A stretch of DNA of 13,733 nt from Sphingomonas sp. UBA4766 (GCA_002403415.1 DHHS01000184.1:1-13733); one strand, 5' to 3'; shown: positions 1 to 7,828, numbered from the stretch's first letter. The notes: generated by a model from the letters alone, not told the origin. Numbers and translations: made by a program.

Positions 1-335
1 TCCATCTTGGCAAAGCTCTTGTCGCGCAGCACGCCAGCATTGTTGATGAGGATGTCGATGCGGCCCCATTTCGCTTTAGCGGCCTCAACCATCGCGACCA
101 TCTGGTCATAATCGGTGACTGAGCCGCCGTTCGACATCGCCTCGCCGCCAGCCGCTTCGATTTCCTCAACAACTTTGAGCGCTGCATCCGAATGGCCGGT
201 GCCATCGCGCGACCCGCCCAGGTCATTGACCACCACCTTCGCCCCGCGCCGCGCGAGTTCAAGTGCATAGGCCCGGCCCAGCCCGCCACCAGCACCTGTG
301 ACAATGGCAACGCGGTTTTCAAACGAAATGGTCAT
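1..335 (-). CDS. SDR-family dehydrogenase, MFE-2-like (3R)-hydroxyacyl-CoA dehydrogenase, 5' part only
   Basis: The visible 111 residues are the N-terminal half of a Rossmann-fold short-chain dehydrogenase; the gene runs off the left edge. The cofactor motif TGAGGGLGR lies at residues 13-21. The acidic residue after strand 2 (VVVNDLGG, Asp38) indicates NAD rather than NADP. The structural NNAG motif is at 98-101, followed by VLRDKSF. The VVVNDLGG...NNAGVLRDKSF pattern is that of the dehydrogenase domain of peroxisomal multifunctional enzyme type 2 and its bacterial relatives, which oxidise 3-hydroxyacyl-CoA; the substrate here is inferred. The catalytic Tyr-Lys lies outside the window. The ATG at 335 follows a clear AGGGGAG ribosome site (spacing 6). 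It is on the same strand as phoB, 101 bases downstream. No terminator is evident between them, so it may be read through from the pho operon, but no functional link to phosphate is visible. Confidence 0.88.
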   Translation of the reverse strand, partial: MTISFENRVAIVTGAGGGLGRAYALELARRGAKVVVNDLGGSRDGTGHSDAALKVVEEIEAAGGEAMSNGGSVTDYDQMVAMVEAAKAKWGRIDILINNAGVLRDKSFAKM

Positions 336-436
336 TGCAAGCTCCCCTGAAAATAATCCGAGCCGCTCCTAGGCGATCAATGCGCCCGCGAAAAGCCGTT
401 GGTTTCGATGGCGCGCGGCCTCGTCTGGAGTAGTGG

Positions 437-1129
437 TCAATTCCCCGCATCGAGCGCATAGCCCGCCGAGCGGACGGTGCGGATAATGTCGGGCCGGTCG
501 CCAATGTTGATCGCCTTGCGCAGCCGACGGATGTGAACATCGACGGTGCGGCTTTCAATATCGCTGTCATGCCCCCACACCGCATCGAGCAGGCGTTCGC
601 GGCTGAACACCCAGCCGGGATGCTCCAGAAAATGCTTTAGCAAGCGGAATTCGGTGGGGCCCAGCGGCACAAAATCCCCGCCCCGGCGCACCTTATGCCC
701 GACCGTATCCATTTCGATATCAGCATAAATCAACTGTTCGCCTGCAAGTGCGGGGCGCACCCGCCGCAGCACCGCGCCCACGCGCGCCACTAATTCGCGC
801 GGCGAAAAGGGTTTGGTCACATAATCATCGGCGCCGGTTTCCAGCCCGCGCACCCGGTCTTCCTCCTCGCCGCGCGCGGTCAGCATAATTATCGGTACAT
901 TGGCGGTCTCGGGCATCCGACGCAGGCGGCGGCATACTTCGATCCCGCTCAACCCCTCCACCATCCAGTCAAGTAGAACGATGTCGGGCGTTGCTTCCTT
1001 GGCCAGCAGCAACGCTTCCTCGCCATCGGCGGTTTGCTTGACGTCGAAATCCTCGCGCTTGAAATGCCATACCAGCAATTCGGCAAGGGCTGCATCGTCT
1101 TCTACCAACAGCATTTTGGCGCGTGCCAT
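437..1129 (-). CDS. phoB: Phosphate regulon response regulator PhoB
   Basis: A 230-residue OmpR/PhoB-type response regulator, the normal length. The receiver domain (about 1-120) has the acidic pocket EDD at 10-12, phosphoacceptor Asp54 in VLLDW, Thr84 in MLTARG and Lys106 in the TKPFS loop. The C-terminal winged helix (about 130-228) contains LGPTEFRLL and the recognition-helix segment SRTVDVHIRRLRKAI. When phosphorylated by PhoR it binds Pho boxes and activates phosphate-starvation genes. The reading frame stays open upstream to 1288, but the ATG at 1129 is chosen because MARAKMLLVEDD is the canonical PhoB start and a GGAG lies 8 bases before it. phoU ends 13 bases upstream, so the two are almost certainly co-transcribed. 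In this locus phoB is last and its partner kinase phoR is first. Confidence 0.97.
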   Translation of the reverse strand: MARAKMLLVEDDAALAELLVWHFKREDFDVKQTADGEEALLLAKEATPDIVLLDWMVEGLSGIEVCRRLRRMPETANVPIIMLTARGEEEDRVRGLETGADDYVTKPFSPRELVARVGAVLRRVRPALAGEQLIYADIEMDTVGHKVRRGGDFVPLGPTEFRLLKHFLEHPGWVFSRERLLDAVWGHDSDIESRTVDVHIRRLRKAINIGDRPDIIRTVRSAGYALDAGN

Positions 1130-1142
1130 TTTAGTGTCTCCG

Positions 1143-1829
1143 TCAGATGATCGGGCGGGCGCCGCGTTCGCGCTCGCCCATATGAACGCCGGTGGCCGCA
1201 AAATAGACCATTTCGGCGACATTGGTGGCGTGGTCGCCCACGCGCTCCAAATTCTTGGCAATGAACAACAGGTGCGCGCCCTGGCCAATGCTGGCCGGGT
1301 TTTCCATCATGTAAGTGATGAGCACGCGAAACAGGCTGTTGTAAAAGTCATCGAGCGCGCGGTCACTCTCCCAAACCTGGACAGCGGCGTCGGCATCGCG
1401 CGCGGCAAAGGCGTTGAGCACGTCATGTACCATCTTGGTCGCCATCGTCGCCATCGCGGGCAGCACCGACAGCGGTTCGATTGCGCCGTGATCGTCAACC
1501 GCCGCCACCCGTCGCGCGATATTCTTGGCATAATCGCCGATCCGCTCGACCACGCTCGCGATTTTGAGCGCGGCGACCACTTCGCGCAGATCATCGGCGA
1601 GTGGTGCACGCAGGGCAATGAGCTGCACGGCAAGCCGTTCGACTTCATGCTCGATCGCGTCGATTTGTGCGTCGCCTGCGATCACGGCTTCGGCGGTTTC
1701 AAGGTCGTGGTGGCGCAGCGCTTCCATCGATTGGATAATCGCCTGTTCCGCAAGCCCGCCCATCTGCGCGATCAGCCCGCGCAGCTGCCCGATATCGTCG
1801 TCAAAGGCCTTTACAGTATGTTCAACCAA
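1143..1829 (-). CDS. phoU: Phosphate signalling/transport accessory protein PhoU
   Basis: A 228-residue PhoU with two tandem three-helix-bundle repeats. Each repeat carries the family's metal-binding signature: ERIGDYAKNIARR in the first and ERVGDHATNVAE in the second. The N-terminal HTVKAFDDDI is typical of the family. PhoU links the Pst transporter to the PhoR kinase and restrains Pho signalling when phosphate is plentiful. The only plausible start is a TTG at 1829: an in-frame TAG lies four codons upstream and the next Met is more than 20 residues into the conserved fold. The upstream GGA/AGAGA stretch is a weak ribosome site. The gene lies 21 bases after pstB and 13 before phoB. The weak TTG start suggests low output or dependence on coupling, which is inference. 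Confidence 0.96.
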   Translation of the reverse strand: MVEHTVKAFDDDIGQLRGLIAQMGGLAEQAIIQSMEALRHHDLETAEAVIAGDAQIDAIEHEVERLAVQLIALRAPLADDLREVVAALKIASVVERIGDYAKNIARRVAAVDDHGAIEPLSVLPAMATMATKMVHDVLNAFAARDADAAVQVWESDRALDDFYNSLFRVLITYMMENPASIGQGAHLLFIAKNLERVGDHATNVAEMVYFAATGVHMGERERGARPII

Positions 1830-1850
1830 AGTGTTTCTCTATCCGGTGTA

Positions 1851-2624
1851 TCAGCCATAACGGCCAGTGATGTAATCCTTGGTTCGTTCCTGGCGAGGAT
1901 TAGTGAATATATCTGATGTCGCGCCATATTCGATCAATTGACCGAGATGAAAAAAGGCCGTTCGTTGTGAAACGCGCGCTGCCTGTTGCATATTGTGCGT
2001 GACGATGACGATTGCATAACGCCCTTTCAGCTCGTGAATGAGCTCCTCGATCTTGGCGGTTGCGATCGGATCGAGCGCAGAACAGGGTTCGTCCATCAAA
2101 ATGACTTCAGGGTCGACCGCAATCGCGCGCGCGATGCACAGCCGCTGTTGTTGCCCGCCGGACAGCGCGGTGCCGCTGTCCGAAAGGCGATCCTTCACTT
2201 CGTCCCACAATCCTGCGCGGTTCAGCGATTGTTCGACGATCGCGTCGAGCTGTGCTCGGCCTGCGGCCAGGCCGTGGATGCGCGGGCCATAGGCGACATT
2301 TTCGTAAATCGTCTTTGGAAAGGGATTGGGCTTTTGAAACACCATGCCCACCCGCGCGCGCAATTGGACGACATCCATTTCGGGCGCGTAAATATCCTCA
2401 TCATCGAGGCGAATGTCGCCGCTTGTCCGCGCAATCGGAATTGTGTCATTCATGCGGTTGAGCGTGCGGAGGAACGTGGATTTCCCACAGCCCGATGGCC
2501 CGATCAGCGCGGTGACTTCATCGACGCACACGTCGATCGACACGTCGCTGATCGCTTGCTTGTCGCCATAATGAACATTGACATGGCGCGCGGTCATTTT
2601 GGGGGAGGCAGCGGTTTTGGTCAT
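1851..2624 (-). CDS. pstB: Phosphate ABC transporter ATP-binding protein PstB
   Basis: A 257-residue ABC ATPase of the usual PstB length. Walker A GPSGCGKST lies at 42-50, followed by the PstB-typical TFLRTLNRMND. Also present are the Q-loop region VGMVFQKPNPFPKTIYENV, the signature LSGGQQQR, Walker B VILMDEP with the D-loop SALDP, and the switch histidine in IVTHNMQQA. It powers phosphate import through the PstC-PstA channel at the inner membrane. The ATG at 2624 overlaps the pstA stop by one base (TAATG on the coding strand). The upstream ribosome site is poor, so translation is probably coupled to pstA. Confidence 0.98.
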   Translation of the reverse strand: MTKTAASPKMTARHVNVHYGDKQAISDVSIDVCVDEVTALIGPSGCGKSTFLRTLNRMNDTIPIARTSGDIRLDDEDIYAPEMDVVQLRARVGMVFQKPNPFPKTIYENVAYGPRIHGLAAGRAQLDAIVEQSLNRAGLWDEVKDRLSDSGTALSGGQQQRLCIARAIAVDPEVILMDEPCSALDPIATAKIEELIHELKGRYAIVIVTHNMQQAARVSQRTAFFHLGQLIEYGATSDIFTNPRQERTKDYITGRYG

Positions 2625-3904
2625 TACCAGCGAGTCTCAAATCGGTTGCGCAGATAAATGGCGATGCCATTCATCGCGAGGAGGAAAACAAGCAGCACGA
2701 TGATCGCCGCGCTCGTCTTTTCGACGAAGCCGCGATTCACTTCATCGGACCACAGGAAAATCTGCACCGGCAGCACGGTTGCCGGATCGGTCAGCCGACC
2801 CGGCGGCGTTGCGATGAAGGCGCGCATCCCGATCATCAATAGCGGCGCCGTCTCGCCCAGCGCGCGCGCCATGCCAATGATCGTGCCGGTCAAAATGCCC
2901 GGCAGCGCCAGCGGCAGGACGTGGTGGAACACCACCTGAACCGGGCTCGCGCCCACACCAAGCGCTGCATCGCGGATCGATGGGGGCACCGCCTTGATTG
3001 CGTTGCGCCCGGCGATGACGATGACAGGCATGGTCATCAGCGCCAGCGTCATCCCCCCGACCAGCGCAGCCGAGCGCGGCAAGTGAAACACGTTCAAAAA
3101 CACCGCCAGCCCTAACAGCCCAAAGATGATCGACGGCACCGCCGCCAGATTGTTGATCGACACTTCGATCAGGTCGGTGATCCAATTGCGCGGGGCATAT
3201 TCCTCCAGATAGAGCGCGGCGAGCACCCCGATTGGAAAGGCGAGCAGAAGAGTGACGATCATCGTGAAGATCGACCCCTTCAGCGCGCCCCAAATTCCCA
3301 CGATTGTCGGGTCGGTCGAGTCGGCCTCGACAAAGAAAGTCGCGTTGAAACTGGTATGGAGCACCCCGCGTGTGGTCAGCTTGGCAACGGCTGCTTCGGC
3401 GGTCGCGCTCCCGTCGCGCTTGGCGGCGATGTCGATATCGGTCGCGGCGGGCACGGCGATTACGGCCTTGCGCTGCAACAGCGTCGGATCGGCCTTTAAC
3501 TGTTCGCGCAGCGTCATCCAGGCGCCGTCCGAAATCAGCGTGTCGCCGCCGGGGCCATAGGCGGCAATTGCCGCGCGCGCCATCGCATCGGGCAAGCCTG
3601 CACCTGCCAGCGCAAGGTCGGCACCTTGGCCACGCAACCGGCCGGGATCGAGCGATAGCCCGGCGCGGGCAAAGTCAACCGGGACATCGATGCGCGTCTG
3701 CACAAACCCCTGCGCGCCGTTGATAACCATCGTGATGAGCAGAAACGCTAGAAAACTGGCCGAGCCGATCACGGCGGCCAGCCCGAACCAGCGAAATCGG
3801 CGTTCGGCGGCATAACGGCGGCGCACACGGCGCTGCATCCCGATCGAGCGCCAATCGGTCGGTACCGGGCCGCCGGGGGAGAGGGGGGCGCGTGTGTCAG
3901 TCAT
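2624..3904 (-). CDS. pstA: Phosphate ABC transporter permease PstA, long form with N-terminal extension
   Basis: A 426-residue inner-membrane permease, well over 100 residues longer than E. coli-type PstA. A first membrane segment (about 38-62) is followed by a mostly soluble region (about 65-200), probably periplasmic, that matches the DUF3333-type extension found on alphaproteobacterial PstA proteins. The conserved permease domain (about 210-420) carries the coupling loop RDAALGVGASPVQVVFHHVL, which contacts the ATPase, followed by GMARALGETAPLL. The extension's role is unknown. The ATG at 3904 lies inside the end of pstC (8-base overlap) and a GAGG sits 4 bases upstream, consistent with coupling. 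Confidence 0.96.
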   Translation of the reverse strand: MTDTRAPLSPGGPVPTDWRSIGMQRRVRRRYAAERRFRWFGLAAVIGSASFLAFLLITMVINGAQGFVQTRIDVPVDFARAGLSLDPGRLRGQGADLALAGAGLPDAMARAAIAAYGPGGDTLISDGAWMTLREQLKADPTLLQRKAVIAVPAATDIDIAAKRDGSATAEAAVAKLTTRGVLHTSFNATFFVEADSTDPTIVGIWGALKGSIFTMIVTLLLAFPIGVLAALYLEEYAPRNWITDLIEVSINNLAAVPSIIFGLLGLAVFLNVFHLPRSAALVGGMTLALMTMPVIVIAGRNAIKAVPPSIRDAALGVGASPVQVVFHHVLPLALPGILTGTIIGMARALGETAPLLMIGMRAFIATPPGRLTDPATVLPVQIFLWSDEVNRGFVEKTSAAIIVLLVFLLAMNGIAIYLRNRFETRW

Positions 3905-5273
3905 AAGCCTCGCGGTATCGCTTCACGACCGTCAGCGCGGCGATGTTGAGAATGAGCGTGATGATGAACAGCGTTAGCCCCAGCGCGAAGGCGGCAAGCG
4001 TTTTAGGGCTGTCAAATTCGGCTTCGCCCGTCAGGAGGTCGACAATCTGCTTGGTTACCGTGGTCGCGCTCGACAAGGGGTTGAGGCTGATGGTCGCCGC
4101 GCCCGACGCCGCCATCACCACGATCATCGTCTCGCCTATCGCGCGGCTGACGGCGAGCAACACGCCCCCGACCACACCAGGAAGGGCGGCGGGCAGCAAC
4201 ACCCGGCTGATCGTCTCCGACGTGGTTGCTCCCATCGCCAGCGAGCCGTCGCGCATGGCGGCGGGCACCGCCGCGATCGAATCATCTGCCATCGACGAGA
4301 CGAACGGGATAATCATCACCCCCATCACCAGCCCGGCGGCGAGTGCACTTTCGGCGCTCGCATAGGGTATCCCTATCGCCACTGCGAAATCGCGCACCGC
4401 AGGTGCCACCGTCAGCGCGGCGAAATAACCATAGACGACCGTTGGCACCCCAGCGAGAATTTCAAGGATAGGTTTCATCCATCGCCGCACCCGCGCGGTT
4501 GCATACTGCGTGAGGTAGATTGCGCTCATCAGCCCAAAGGGGATGGCAACCAGCATCGCAATCACCGCACCGATGAAGAACGTGCCCCAGAACAGCGGCA
4601 CCGCGCCGAGCGCCCGACCGGGATCGGCGGGGTCGATCACTTGCGGGCTCCAATGCGTGCCAAACAGAAAGTCGATGACGGGCACCAATTGGAAAAACCG
4701 CCATGATTCAAGTAGCAAGGACGCAATGATGCCCATGGTCGTCAAAATCGCGATCAGCGAGGCCGCGAGCAGGCTCGCCATCACCAATCGTTCAATCCGG
4801 GCGCGGGCACCAAAACCGGGCTTGATCTGCAGATACGCCTGCACCCCGCCCGCAATCGCGAGCAACAGCGCAACAATGGTGCCGATCCAGCCATAGCGCG
4901 CGGCCTGTGCGACATAAGCGGGGGCGAGCGCGGCGGCGGCGGGATTGTCGCTTGCCACCGTGCGCCCCTCGGCAATGCTGCGAGCCTGGCTCAGAATTGC
5001 GGCGCGCTCGAAACCGGGCGGGGGCAGCGATGCGGCGGCGGGCATCTCCAGCACGGCATCGGTGACCAGCGCGGGCGTTGCCAGCGCCCAGACCGCCAAA
5101 AACACCAGTGCCGGGCCGGCCACCCACAACGCGACATAGCCGCCATGGTGCGAGGGGAGCGAGCTGAACCGCCTCACGGTGCCCCGTCGAAACGCCACCG
5201 CGCGGACGCGCGCCGTCAACCAGCCGATCAGGCTAAGGCCGGCAATAACAAACAAAAGTGCTAGGATAGACAA
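3897..5273 (-). CDS. pstC: Phosphate ABC transporter permease PstC, long form
   Basis: A 458-residue permease, longer than the roughly 320 residues of E. coli PstC. Extra N-terminal membrane segments (about 1-22, 48-72 and 130-150) surround a small polar region, before the core permease domain (about 225-455). The ATPase coupling loop reads MRDGSLAMGATTSETISRVL and is followed by AVSRAIGETMIVV. With PstA it forms the transmembrane phosphate channel. The start is a TTG at 5273: an in-frame TGA lies four codons upstream, no ATG intervenes, and MSILALLFVIAGLSLIGWL opens with the expected membrane helix. The ribosome site is weak. A perfect hairpin lies between pstS and this gene, so pstC output is probably far below that of pstS. 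The coupling overlaps with pstA and pstB would keep the membrane subunits in step. Confidence 0.95.
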   Translation of the reverse strand: MSILALLFVIAGLSLIGWLTARVRAVAFRRGTVRRFSSLPSHHGGYVALWVAGPALVFLAVWALATPALVTDAVLEMPAAASLPPPGFERAAILSQARSIAEGRTVASDNPAAAALAPAYVAQAARYGWIGTIVALLLAIAGGVQAYLQIKPGFGARARIERLVMASLLAASLIAILTTMGIIASLLLESWRFFQLVPVIDFLFGTHWSPQVIDPADPGRALGAVPLFWGTFFIGAVIAMLVAIPFGLMSAIYLTQYATARVRRWMKPILEILAGVPTVVYGYFAALTVAPAVRDFAVAIGIPYASAESALAAGLVMGVMIIPFVSSMADDSIAAVPAAMRDGSLAMGATTSETISRVLLPAALPGVVGGVLLAVSRAIGETMIVVMAASGAATISLNPLSSATTVTKQIVDLLTGEAEFDSPKTLAAFALGLTLFIITLILNIAALTVVKRYREAYD

Positions 5274-5302
5274 TGGCTTGGATCAGCTCTTTTGGCGAAT
5301 GA

Positions 5303-5335
5303 CCGGGGCGGGACCGCGATGAGATACCGCCCCGG
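5303..5335 (-). promoter_or_regulatory. Intercistronic hairpin between pstS and pstC
   Basis: CCGGGGCGG (5303-5311) and CCGCCCCGG (5327-5335) form a perfect 9-bp, nearly all-GC inverted repeat with a 15-base loop. It starts 8 bases after the pstS stop and ends about 30 bases before pstC. On the transcribed strand no U-run follows, so it does not look like a full intrinsic terminator. It would protect the pstS 3' end from exonucleases or attenuate readthrough, matching the need for much more binding protein than permease. The structure is read from the sequence; the function is inferred. Confidence 0.6.
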
Positions 5336-5343
5336 CGGAGGGA

Positions 5344-6405
5344 TTATTTCAGGCGTGCCGGGTTCATCAAGGTGCCGTTTTCGATGATTTCGGCTGATGC
5401 TTGCCGGACATCTTGCGGCGCGGCAATCAGCCCGCGCTTGGCGAGCGGCCCGCCGGGATTCCATGCCTTTGAATAGGCTTCGATATATTTCTGCAAGCCC
5501 GGAATCGCGCTCATATGCGCTTGCTTGACATAGAGATAGAGCGGCCGTGACCCCGGATAGGTGCCGCCGGCAATCGTTTCATAACTTGGAGAAATGCCGC
5601 TGAGCGTGACGCCGGCCAGCGTCGCCTTGTTCTCCTCCAGATAGCTGAAGCCGAACACGCCGATCGCGTTGGGATTGGATTGCAGCTTTTGCACGATCAG
5701 ATTGTCGTTTTCGCCCGCATCGACATAGGGGCCGTCGGTGCGCACTTCCTGACACGCCTTTTTATAGGCGTTTTCGTCTTTTTTCTTCAGATCAAGGCTC
5801 GCCGGGTAAACCGCTTCGCACCCGCGTGCCAAAATTAGTTCAGCCATGGCATCGCGCGTGCCGCTGGTCGCGGGCGGGCCGTAAACCTGGATCGGAATGG
5901 CCGGGAGCGTGGGGTTCACATCTTTCCAAGTCTTGGCCGTATTGGGCGCCCCACGCGGATTGGCCGCGAGCGCCAGATAAAGGTCGGGCGGCGTCAGCGC
6001 CAGTTTCGGGCCGTTCAGCGCCTCTGCAAACGCGATGCCGTCGACGCCGACCTGAATCTCCATAATCCGGTCGACGCCGTTTTCCTCGCACATCTTATAT
6101 TCAGCCGCAGTCATTCGACGCGATGCGTTTTCGATGTCGGGATGGCGCGCGCCGACGCCTGCGCAAAACTGCTTCATCCCGGCGCCGGTGCCGTTCGATT
6201 CAACCACCGGCGCCTTCATGCCGGGGTTGGCGTTCACAAATTGCTCGGCGACGAGCGTTGAAAACGGATAGACGGTCGACGATCCCACGATCTTGATCTG
6301 ATCGCGCGATCCCGCGCCCCCGCTGCCTGCCTGGTCGGTGCAGGCCGAAACGGCCGATGTCAGCGCGATTGCCGTAAATGCTGTGAGTGCGATTCTGCGA
6401 CGCAT
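5344..6405 (-). CDS. pstS: Phosphate-binding protein PstS, predicted lipoprotein
   Basis: A 353-residue periplasmic phosphate-binding protein. The N-terminus has a basic cluster, a hydrophobic stretch and the lipobox VSAC with Cys22, so it is predicted to be a lipoprotein anchored to a membrane rather than a free periplasmic protein. Phosphate-binding elements are visible: VGSSTVYPFSTL (about 40-51), ESNGTGAGMKQFCAG (69-83) and TSGTRDA in the middle. It delivers phosphate to PstC-PstA. The frame is open upstream to 6699, inside phoR, but the ATG at 6405 is preferred because AGGGAG precedes it by 7 bases and the signal peptide starts there. It lies 73 bases after phoR and 70 before pstC. Its own promoter is probably the Pho-box array in the phoR 3' end. 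Confidence 0.96.
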   Translation of the reverse strand: MRRRIALTAFTAIALTSAVSACTDQAGSGGAGSRDQIKIVGSSTVYPFSTLVAEQFVNANPGMKAPVVESNGTGAGMKQFCAGVGARHPDIENASRRMTAAEYKMCEENGVDRIMEIQVGVDGIAFAEALNGPKLALTPPDLYLALAANPRGAPNTAKTWKDVNPTLPAIPIQVYGPPATSGTRDAMAELILARGCEAVYPASLDLKKKDENAYKKACQEVRTDGPYVDAGENDNLIVQKLQSNPNAIGVFGFSYLEENKATLAGVTLSGISPSYETIAGGTYPGSRPLYLYVKQAHMSAIPGLQKYIEAYSKAWNPGGPLAKRGLIAAPQDVRQASAEIIENGTLMNPARLK

Positions 6406-6412
6406 TATTTTT

Positions 6413-6418
6413 CTCCCT
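6413..6418 (-). promoter_or_regulatory. Ribosome binding site of pstS
   Basis: AGGGAG on the coding strand, 7 bases before the ATG at 6405, is the strongest ribosome site in the pho locus. It decides the pstS start over upstream in-frame codons that would lie within phoR. The contrast with the weak sites of phoU and pstC (both TTG starts) fits high production of the binding protein. Confidence 0.7.
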
Positions 6419-6478
6419 GTCGGCCAAGCTGAGGGACGACCCAAATGGTCAACCTTCATACTACCCGGCCAACGGCTA

Positions 6479-7762
6479 TCACCCGGACCCGCGCCCCTCT
6501 GTGACGGTTGCGTGACTCTTTGATAACACAGCTTCCCGTCCCACGCCAGTGGGGGGTGCGGCGGGCAGCAAAACCGATGCTGTGGTGCCTTTGCCCAGCG
6601 TGCTGCTGATGTCGAGCCGCCCGCGATGCCGCTCGATAATGTGCTTGACGATCGCGAGGCCGAGGCCGGTGCCGCCCAGCGCGCGGCTGCGCCCGGCATC
6701 GACGCGGTAAAAACGCTCGGTCAGCCGGGGCAAATGTTCGGGCGCGACGCCATCACCCTCATCGGCCACCGCCAGCCGGATCATGCCGGTCTGGTCACGG
6801 CGCAAATGCGTGACCACGGGCGTGCCGGGCCGCCCATATTTCATCGCATTGCCGATGAGGTTGTGAATCACCTGGCTCAATTGCGCGCGGTCGCCGAACA
6901 CGTGCGGGACGTTGCCGTCGATTTCGGCGATCAAATCCTCGCCACGGCGGTCTAGCGTGTCGGCAAGCTCGGCATGCACTTCCTCCACCAGCGCGGCGAG
7001 ATCGACTTCGCTGGCGGGAACCCGGTATTTTTCCGCCTCGATCCGTGACAGCGAGATCAGATCCTCCACCAGTCGCTGCATCCGCCGCGCCTCATCGAAC
7101 ATCACCTTCAGGAAACGGCCACGTACCTCCGCATCGCCGCCCGCCTTGTCGTCGGACAGCGTTTCGACAAACCCCAGAATCGAGGCCAGCGGCGTGCGCA
7201 ATTCGTGGCTGGCGTTGGCGACGAAATCGACGCGCATCCGCTCCGCAGCATAGCTGCCGGTCTGGTCTATCAAATGCACCACACGCCGCCCGTCGGACAT
7301 GTTTGTCAGCCGCATTTCCCAACGTTGATCGAGTGTGCCGAGCCCGACGAGGTTGATCGGCGGTCCCGGCACCGGATTGCGGTTCGTGAGCCGTTCGGCC
7401 GCAGCCGGATGGCGGATGGCGAGGCGCACATCCTCGCCCATGATATGTCCGCCGAGAAGCGCGCGCGCTGGGTGGTTTGCATGCGCCACGCGCCCGTCGG
7501 CGACGATCAGCACGGGTTCGATAATCGCTTCGAGCAGTTCATCGATATTGACCGGCGGGCGGTCGTCGCGCGCCGGAACAGGGCGCGGTGCCGCCTCTGC
7601 TTGCGCCTCGCCCGTGCCCGCTGCGACCAGCACGGCGGCGATCCCGCCGACCAGCACGATCATCGCTGCCTCCACATCGGGGTGGAGCAGCCATGTCGCC
7701 AGCACGACGGTTGCGATAACCGCCATCCCGGTCAGCGTGCGCAGGCCAAAGGGGTGAAGCAT
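6479..7762 (-). CDS. phoR: Phosphate regulon sensor histidine kinase PhoR
   Basis: A 427-residue membrane histidine kinase. Two hydrophobic helices (about 10-26 and 33-49) have almost no periplasmic loop, as in PhoR, which senses through the Pst/PhoU complex rather than a periplasmic ligand. A PAS-like region (about 72-168) precedes the H-box FVANASHELRTPLASILGF with His186. The ATPase domain has the N-box HNLIGNAMKYG, G1 VADEGDGV and G2 GGTGLGLAIVKHI. It phosphorylates PhoB. The ATG at 7762 is chosen because the first helix begins soon after; its ribosome site is poor. An in-frame ATG at 7834 would add 24 residues and cannot be excluded. The frame opens further to 8227, overlapping the divergent gene, which is implausible. 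The C-terminal tail is encoded by bases that also form Pho-box half-sites. Confidence 0.95.
   Translation of the reverse strand: MLHPFGLRTLTGMAVIATVVLATWLLHPDVEAAMIVLVGGIAAVLVAAGTGEAQAEAAPRPVPARDDRPPVNIDELLEAIIEPVLIVADGRVAHANHPARALLGGHIMGEDVRLAIRHPAAAERLTNRNPVPGPPINLVGLGTLDQRWEMRLTNMSDGRRVVHLIDQTGSYAAERMRVDFVANASHELRTPLASILGFVETLSDDKAGGDAEVRGRFLKVMFDEARRMQRLVEDLISLSRIEAEKYRVPASEVDLAALVEEVHAELADTLDRRGEDLIAEIDGNVPHVFGDRAQLSQVIHNLIGNAMKYGRPGTPVVTHLRRDQTGMIRLAVADEGDGVAPEHLPRLTERFYRVDAGRSRALGGTGLGLAIVKHIIERHRGRLDISSTLGKGTTASVLLPAAPPTGVGREAVLSKSHATVTEGRGSG
6501..6529 (-). promoter_or_regulatory. Pho-box-like array of three half-sites, predicted PhoB site for pstS
   Basis: On the coding strand the pattern is GTTAT-N6-GTCAC-N6-GTCAC, three direct half-sites at exact 11-base spacing. 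This is the phasing of the known Pho box, CTGTCAT-N4-CTGTCAC, in which PhoB dimers bind head to tail. The first pair matches the 18-base consensus at 12 positions and the second pair at 11, by hand count. It ends 96 bases before the pstS ATG and lies within the last codons of phoR. I could not fix a -10 element with confidence; a GTGATAG and a TAGTAT lie downstream. Confidence 0.5.
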
Positions 7763-7828
7763 TAACCACAGGATAGCGCAAACTGGGACACACGGCGAGG
7801 GGGCGCGGCCCCCAAATGCTTGCGCGGG

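Noticed and set aside
352..380. A TTGATC / ATTATT promoter for the SDR gene
   Set aside because: Spacing is acceptable, but the implied transcription start would fall inside the ribosome binding site, leaving almost no leader.
437..1288. A 283-residue PhoB with an N-terminal extension
   Set aside because: The extra 53 residues are the shadow of phoU in another frame; the canonical PhoB start with a ribosome site is at 1129.
900..1916. A 338-codon plus-strand open frame antisense to phoB and phoU
   Set aside because: It runs opposite two genes with intact family motifs, has no ribosome site and no recognisable domain. Long antisense frames are expected in GC-rich DNA.
5303..5335. Intrinsic terminator after pstS
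   Set aside because: The stem is strong but no T-run follows on the coding strand, and pstC downstream needs readthrough.
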